A stretch of DNA of 64,000 nucleotides, taken from NCBI RefSeq assembly GCF_001279585.1, contig NZ_LGEC01000002.1:1-64000 (forward strand). Reading direction: 5' to 3'. The position numbers and the translations under genes were made by a program. Positions within the stretch are counted from its first letter, which is position 1. Each line of letters opens with the position of its first letter. This document shows, one piece after another, positions 59,614 through 64,000 of this stretch. Below the pieces are notes generated by a model. That model made no database searches. It was not told where the DNA came from and saw only the letters and a list, made by a program, of their open reading frames with translations. Origin of the DNA: Nocardiopsis sp. NRRL B-16309. GTDB lineage: Bacteria > Actinomycetota > Actinomycetes > Streptosporangiales > Streptosporangiaceae.

Positions 59614-60755
59614 TTGGCACCGAAGGCGTCACGGAGCTTGGCGAACAGGCCGCCGTGCCCGGGGCTGAAGCGGCCCGGGTTCTGGTCCTCCCCGCGCAGC
59701 TCGGCGAACTTGCGCAGCAGGGCCTCCTGCTCCTCGTCCAGCTTGGCCGGGGTCTCCACGTCCACGCGGATGCGCAGGTCGCCGCGGCCGCCGCCGTCGA
59801 GGTGGGTCACACCCTTGTTGGGCAGGGTGATGACGTGGCCGGAGTTGGTCCCCGGGCGCAGGTCGATGTTCTCCGTGCCGTCCAGCGTGTCGAACGCGAA
59901 CGAGGCGCCCAGCGCTGCGGCCGTCATGGGGACGGTGACCGTGCAGTGCAGGTCGTCGCCGCGCCGCTCGAAGGTCGGGTGCGCCTTCTGGACGATCTCC
60001 AGGATGATGTCGCCGCGCGGTCCGCCGTTGGGGCCGACCTCGCCCTCGCCGGCGAGCTGGATGCGGGTGCCGTCGTCCACGCCCGCGGGGATCTTCACCG
60101 TGCGGGTGACCTTCTCGCGCACCCGGCCCTCGCCCGCGCAGTCGCCGCAGGGGTTGGTGATGACCGTGCCCTGGCCGGAGCACTGCGGGCAGGGGCGGGA
60201 GGTCATGACCTGGCCCAGGAAGGACCGGGTGACCTGGGAGACCTCGCCCTGGCCGTGGCACATCTCGCAGGTGGTGCGGTGCGAGCCCGCCGCCGTCCCC
60301 TCGCCCTGGCACGTCTCGCACAGGATGGCGGTGGGGAACGTGATGTCCTTGCTGACACCGAACGCCGTCTCGACGAGGTCGAGTTCGATGCGGATCTTGA
60401 TGCTGCGTCCGCGCCGGACCCGCTCGCGCGGGGACCGCCCGCCGGGCTGGCCGCCGCCGAAGAACGCGTTCATGATGTCGTCGAAGGCGAAGCCCCCGGC
60501 ACCGCCGAAGCCGCCCGCGCCGCCACCGCCGCCGCCCGGAGCGAAGGGATCGTGACCCATGTCGAACATCCGACGCTTGTTCTCGTCGGAGAGGACCTCG
60601 TAGGCCTGGGTCACTTCCTTGAAGCGCTCCTGCGTGGCGGGATCCGGGTTGATGTCCGGATGCAGCTCGCGTGCGAGCCGCCGATACGCCTTCTTGATCT
60701 CGTCCTTGGACGCGTCACGACGCACCCCGAGAACCTGGTAATAGTCTCTGGCCAC
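59610..60755 (-). CDS. dnaJ: Chaperone DnaJ
   Basis: A 381-aa Hsp40 co-chaperone stimulating DnaK. The J domain is YYQVLGVRRDASKDEIKKAY with the HPD motif in LHPDINPD. A Gly/Phe-rich linker follows (GGGGGGAGGFGGAGG). The zinc region has four CxxCxGxG-type repeats (CETCQGEG, CEMCHGQG, CPQCSGQG, CGDCAGEG). The C-terminal substrate domain includes GEGEVGPNGGPRGD. GTG 60755 gives a standard start. Four bases after hrcA; this is the DnaJ2-type gene linked to hrcA rather than to dnaK-grpE. Confidence 0.96.
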   Translation of the reverse strand: MARDYYQVLGVRRDASKDEIKKAYRRLARELHPDINPDPATQERFKEVTQAYEVLSDENKRRMFDMGHDPFAPGGGGGGAGGFGGAGGFAFDDIMNAFFGGGQPGGRSPRERVRRGRSIKIRIELDLVETAFGVSKDITFPTAILCETCQGEGTAAGSHRTTCEMCHGQGEVSQVTRSFLGQVMTSRPCPQCSGQGTVITNPCGDCAGEGRVREKVTRTVKIPAGVDDGTRIQLAGEGEVGPNGGPRGDIILEIVQKAHPTFERRGDDLHCTVTVPMTAAALGASFAFDTLDGTENIDLRPGTNSGHVITLPNKGVTHLDGGGRGDLRIRVDVETPAKLDEEQEALLRKFAELRGEDQNPGRFSPGHGGLFAKLRDAFGAK

Positions 60756-60759
60756 TGAG

Positions 60760-61773
60760 TTACTGTCCTGCCAAAATCTGTCCGACATACCGTGCCACCG
60801 CGCGTACCGCTCCCATCGTCCCTGGGTAGTCCATCCGGGTCGGACCCACCACACCGATCTTGGCCAGCGACTGGTTTCCCACACCGTAGTCGGCCGACAC
60901 GATGGAGGCGGTCCTCAGACCCTCGTGGAGGTTCTCCTCGCCGATGCGCACTGTGAGCATCGACGGATCCTTCGCCTCACCCAGCAAACGGATGAGGACC
61001 ATGTTCTCTTCCAACGCCTCCAGGACCTCGCGCAGACTCGCGGCGAAGTCCACGGCGGCGAGGTTGGCCGTCCCCGCGAGGACGATCTTCTCCTCGTGCC
61101 GTTCGACGAGGCTCTCCAGCAGGACCGACAGGACCGCCACGGCGACGCGCCGGTGTTCGGGATCGACCTGCGCGGGCAGGTCCTCCACCGCGTCGGGCAC
61201 GTCGGCCAGGTGGCGTCCGGCGATGGCCCGGTTGAGCATCTCCCGCAGATCGCCGACGACCCCCGGGTCGACGTCGCCGAGGCCGTCGATGACGCGCTGC
61301 TCGACCCGGCCCGTGTTGGTGATCACGACCATCATGATCCGCTGGCCCCCCAGGGGGACCAGCTCCACGTGCTGGACGGAGGAGCGGGTCAGCGACGGGT
61401 ACTGCACGATCGCGACCTGGCGGGTGAGCTGGGCGAGCAGCCGCACGGTCCGGGCGACGATCTCGTCCAGGTCCACGGCACCCGTGAGAAAGGACTCGAT
61501 GGCCCGGCGCTCGGCGACCGAGAGCGGTTTGACCGACGACAGGCGGTCGACGAAGAGCCGATAGCCCTTGTCCGTGGGAACCCGGCCCGCACTGGTGTGC
61601 GGCTGGGTGATGTAGCCGTCCTCTTCGAGGGCCACCATGTCGTTGCGGATGGTCGCCGGGGAGACCCCCAGCGGATGCCTGTCCGCCAGGGCCCGGGAAC
61701 CCACCGGCTCGTTGGTGTTGACGAAGTCCTCGACGACGGCACGCAGGACCGCGAGCTTGCGCTCATCCAGCAA
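60760..61773 (-). CDS. hrcA: Heat-inducible repressor HrcA
   Basis: A 337-aa repressor of heat-shock genes that binds CIRCE with help from GroEL. The winged helix is DERKLAVLRAVVEDFVNTNE with PVGSRALADRHPLGVSPATIRNDM in the usual order. The inserted dimer domain includes LAGTANLAAVDFAAS and the C-terminus has GVVGPTRMDYPGTMGAVR. A TTG start at 61773 has GGAGG seven bases upstream and matches family starts; 61791 is a longer option. A CIRCE-like element overlaps its ribosome-site region. Confidence 0.95.
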   Translation of the reverse strand: MLDERKLAVLRAVVEDFVNTNEPVGSRALADRHPLGVSPATIRNDMVALEEDGYITQPHTSAGRVPTDKGYRLFVDRLSSVKPLSVAERRAIESFLTGAVDLDEIVARTVRLLAQLTRQVAIVQYPSLTRSSVQHVELVPLGGQRIMMVVITNTGRVEQRVIDGLGDVDPGVVGDLREMLNRAIAGRHLADVPDAVEDLPAQVDPEHRRVAVAVLSVLLESLVERHEEKIVLAGTANLAAVDFAASLREVLEALEENMVLIRLLGEAKDPSMLTVRIGEENLHEGLRTASIVSADYGVGNQSLAKIGVVGPTRMDYPGTMGAVRAVARYVGQILAGQ

Positions 61774-61784
61774 CTCGCCACCTC

Positions 61785-61811
61785 CTGGCACTCCATGGTC
61801 CTCAGTGCTAA
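61785..61811 (-). promoter_or_regulatory. CIRCE-like HrcA operator
   Basis: TTAGCACTG-N9-GAGTGCCAG on the minus strand matches the CIRCE consensus TTAGCACTC-N9-GAGTGCTAA at 15 of 18 arm positions with exact spacing. It lies 12 bases before the hrcA start and touches its Shine-Dalgarno. Autoregulation of hrcA-dnaJ-rsmE by HrcA is expected. Confidence 0.75.
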
Positions 61812-61884
61812 TTCTATGCGCGCGCGCAAACCCCGTTGGCTACCACTCGGTAGGAACGCGGCGCCCCCACTAGACTGCACGACC

Positions 61885-62721
61885 GTGGCTACCAAGGGAA
61901 CCGGCCGCTACGGCCGCGACGTGTTGGCGGGTGACTGGCGACGGCCCAGGAAGGGCGCCGTGCCGGATGTGCCGCTCAGCCGCGACCTGGTCGTGGAGGA
62001 CGCCGACGAGACATTCTGCGGCGCCGTGGTCGGCTGGGACAAGGCGACCGTGACCCTGGAGGACCGCGGCGGGCGGCGCCGGGTGTTCGACCTCGGTCCG
62101 GCCGCGTTCCTGATCGACGGCGCCCCTGCCACCCTCGTGCGCCCCGCCGCGGCTCCGCGCGGGCCGCTGCGCAGCGCCTCGGGTTCGGTCGCGGTACCGG
62201 GCGCGCGGGCGCGCACGGCCCGGGAGAGCCGGATCTACGTCGAGGGCCTTCACGACGCCGAACTCGTGGAACGGGTCTGGGGCCACGACCTGCGCGTGGA
62301 GGGCGTGGCCGTGGAGTTCCTGGAGGGCGTGGACGACCTGCCCGCGATCGTGGCGGACTTCGCACCCGGTCCGGGGCGGCGCCTCGGCGTCCTCGTGGAC
62401 CACCTGGTCCCCGGATCCAAGGAGTCACGTATCGCCGCGCGGGTGGAGGGCGAGCACGTGCTGGTGGCGGGGCACCCCTACGTGGACGTGTGGCAGGCGG
62501 TCCGTCCGAGCGCCCTGGGGATCGACCGCTGGCCGGAGGTTCCGCGCGGCCGTCCGTGGAAGGAGGGCGTCGTCAGCGGCCTGGGCTGGCGGATGGAGAC
62601 GGGCGAGGCCTGGCGGCGGATCCTGGGCTCCGTGCGCAGTTACGCCGACCTGGAGCCGTCGCTCCTGGGGCGCGTGGAGGAGCTGATCGACTTCGTCACC
62701 GGACCCCACCCGGACGAGTGA
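61885..62721 (+). CDS. DUF3097 family protein
   Basis: A 278-aa conserved actinobacterial protein of unknown function. It begins MATKGTGRYGRDVLAGDWRRP and contains VGWDKATVTLEDRGGRRRVFDLGPAAFLIDG in the usual N-terminal domain. The C-terminal domain has SRIYVEGLHDAELVERVWG, a Toprim-like segment, and GVLVDHLVPGSKESRIA. The Toprim-like signature suggests nucleic-acid or nucleotide chemistry. GTG 61885 lies only 9 bases after a TAGACT -10-like box, so the transcript may be leaderless. Divergent from hrcA. Confidence 0.9.
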   Translation: MATKGTGRYGRDVLAGDWRRPRKGAVPDVPLSRDLVVEDADETFCGAVVGWDKATVTLEDRGGRRRVFDLGPAAFLIDGAPATLVRPAAAPRGPLRSASGSVAVPGARARTARESRIYVEGLHDAELVERVWGHDLRVEGVAVEFLEGVDDLPAIVADFAPGPGRRLGVLVDHLVPGSKESRIAARVEGEHVLVAGHPYVDVWQAVRPSALGIDRWPEVPRGRPWKEGVVSGLGWRMETGEAWRRILGSVRSYADLEPSLLGRVEELIDFVTGPHPDE

Positions 62722-62732
62722 GAGCGGAACGC

Positions 62733-62751
62733 CGACCGCGCCGCGCGGTCG
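62733..62751 (+). terminator. Terminator hairpin of DUF3097 gene
   Basis: CGACCGCG-CCG-CGCGGTCG, an 8-bp stem soon after the stop codon. Moderate strength. Confidence 0.5.
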
Positions 62752-62912
62752 CGGCTTCGCGGTGTGAGGCGTACAGGATCTAGGATTCTCGCAGGCGACG
62801 GTTTCGGAGTCCGGCATCCGACTGCCGTGGTCGCCGCCTTTCGGCCCTGCGCGGTCGTCGGTCCTGCCGGGACGTACAGAAGCCGCCCACACCAGCGGAG
62901 CCAAGGAAGAGT

Positions 62913-64000
62913 ATGAGCGAGAACCCGACGAACCCCCCTGCCCCGGAGGATCCCGAGGAGGGTCGCCCGCCGCAGCACGGGCAGTCGGACCCTGGGCGGC
63001 AACCGTCGGGTGAACAGTCGCCGTACGCGCCCCAGCGGCCCCAGGAACAGCAGGGCTATCCCCAACAGCCCCAGCAGCCCTCCGGCGAACAGCCCTCCTA
63101 TGCACCGCAGTCGGACTACGGCCAACAGGGCTACGGGCAGCCGACCGGCGGCCAACCCGCCTACGGGCAGCCGCAGCAGCCCGGCTACGCGCCCCAGCAG
63201 CCCCAGGAGCAGCAAAGCTATCCCCAGCAGTCGCAGCAGCCCTCGGGCGAGCAGCCTCCCTACGCGCCGCAGCCGGACTACGGCCAACAGGGCTACGGCC
63301 AACCCGCCTACGGCCAGCCGCACCAACCCGGCTACGCACCCCAACAGCCACAGCAACCCCAGGAACAGCAGGGCTACCCCCAACAGCCCCAGCAGCCCTC
63401 CGGCGAACAACCCTCCTATGCACCGCAGCCGGACTACGGGCAACAGGGCTATGCCCAGCAGCAGGGCTACGGGCAGCCGACCGGCGGCCAACCCGCCTAC
63501 GGCCAGCCGCAGCCCTCGGGGGAACAGCCTCCCTACGCCCCGCAGCCCGGTTACGGGCAGCCGCAGCAGCCCGGCTACAGCCCCCAACAGCCCTCCGGCG
63601 AACAGTCCCCCTACGCGCCGCAACCCGACTACGGCCAACAGGGCTACGCCCAGCAGCAGGCCTACGGGCAGCCGACCGGCGGCCAACCCGCCTACGGCCA
63701 GCCGCAGCAGCCCGGCTATGCACCCCAACAGCCCCAGGCCTCGGGCGAACAGTCCCCCTACGCACCGCAACCGGGCTACGGCCAGCAGCCCGCGTTCGCG
63801 CCGCCGCAGCAGCCGACGGGCGGGCAGCCCGCCTACGGCGCGCCGCAGGCGCCACAGACCCCGTATGCGCAACAGCCCTACGGTCAACCCCGACAACAGC
63901 CCCAGCACCCGGCTGAACAGGCCGTCCACGGCGGGCCCGGCGGATATCCCCAGCAGGGCCCCCAGGGCGGCGACAACGACTCGCTCGTGGCGATGCTCGC
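62913..64000 (+). CDS. Pro/Gln/Tyr/Gly-repeat protein, partial (probably DUF4870 type)
   Basis: Incomplete at the window end; 362 codons are visible. After MSENPTNPPAPEDPEEGRPP nearly the whole stretch is low complexity. Repeated units include QPSGEQPPYAPQPDYGQQGY, YGQPTGGQPAYGQPQQPGYA and QEQQGYPQQPQQ, arranged in imperfect blocks of about 45-60 residues. The last residues, GDNDSLVAMLA, resemble the start of DUF4870 membrane domains (helical bundle), so a membrane segment probably follows; that is inference. GGAAGAG precedes the ATG. Such tails are cytoplasmic, intrinsically disordered and possibly phase-separating. Confidence 0.8.
   Translation, partial: MSENPTNPPAPEDPEEGRPPQHGQSDPGRQPSGEQSPYAPQRPQEQQGYPQQPQQPSGEQPSYAPQSDYGQQGYGQPTGGQPAYGQPQQPGYAPQQPQEQQSYPQQSQQPSGEQPPYAPQPDYGQQGYGQPAYGQPHQPGYAPQQPQQPQEQQGYPQQPQQPSGEQPSYAPQPDYGQQGYAQQQGYGQPTGGQPAYGQPQPSGEQPPYAPQPGYGQPQQPGYSPQQPSGEQSPYAPQPDYGQQGYAQQQAYGQPTGGQPAYGQPQQPGYAPQQPQASGEQSPYAPQPGYGQQPAFAPPQQPTGGQPAYGAPQAPQTPYAQQPYGQPRQQPQHPAEQAVHGGPGGYPQQGPQGGDNDSLVAML

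Overview
This is a 64 kb chromosomal window from a high-GC Gram-positive actinomycete. GC-rich third codon positions, frequent GTG and TTG starts, near-leaderless promoters, a Zur-type zinc operator and an AfsR/SARP-type BTAD regulator all point to the Actinomycetia. A Nocardiopsis-like member of the Streptosporangiales is my best guess, but that is inference. No rRNA, tRNA, CRISPR array, insertion sequence or prophage is visible.

Layout. 0.2-9 kb: pyruvate phosphate dikinase, a hemolysin III membrane protein, a GDSL hydrolase divergent from an AraC regulator, a DUF6196/CGNR regulator operon and a PadR/permease pair. 9.4-18.6 kb: a tiny secreted peptide, a membrane M48 metalloprotease with a small membrane partner, glycyl-tRNA synthetase, an ABM-domain protein and a 1229-residue CDP-glycerol transferase for wall polymers. 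18.9-26.3 kb: a zinc-uptake operon with Zur, two tandem GDSL hydrolases, uppS-recO and a CAP-domain surface protein. 26.3-26.9 kb holds a degenerate tandem-repeat array. 26.9-31.2 kb: a TerD-family protein and leuA with a leucine leader peptide.

31.5-50.7 kb is mainly purine and glyoxylate catabolism. It encodes glyoxylate carboligase, tartronate semialdehyde reductase and hydroxypyruvate isomerase on one strand. OHCU decarboxylase, HIU hydrolase, urate oxidase and an NCS2 permease lie divergently. Allantoinase, a DUF6986 protein and an IclR regulator follow further on. An OYE reductase, a large BTAD regulator, an M14 carboxypeptidase and toxin-antitoxin genes sit between these blocks. Matching palindromes of the form TTCCG-N5-CGGAA lie in the promoters of all three catabolic blocks and of the IclR gene, so this looks like one regulon leading from urate to allantoin and on to glyoxylate and glycerate.

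51-64 kb is a conserved housekeeping block: era, a degenerate deaminase, a CNNM/CBS protein, ybeY, phoH, a HIT protein, an ECF sigma factor with a putative anti-sigma factor, rsmE-dnaJ-hrcA under a CIRCE-like element, a DUF3097 protein, and the start of a Pro/Gln/Tyr/Gly-repeat protein that runs off the end.

The strongest single find is that phoH is interrupted in frame by a 360-residue intein with class 3 hallmarks and an apparently intact LAGLIDADG endonuclease.
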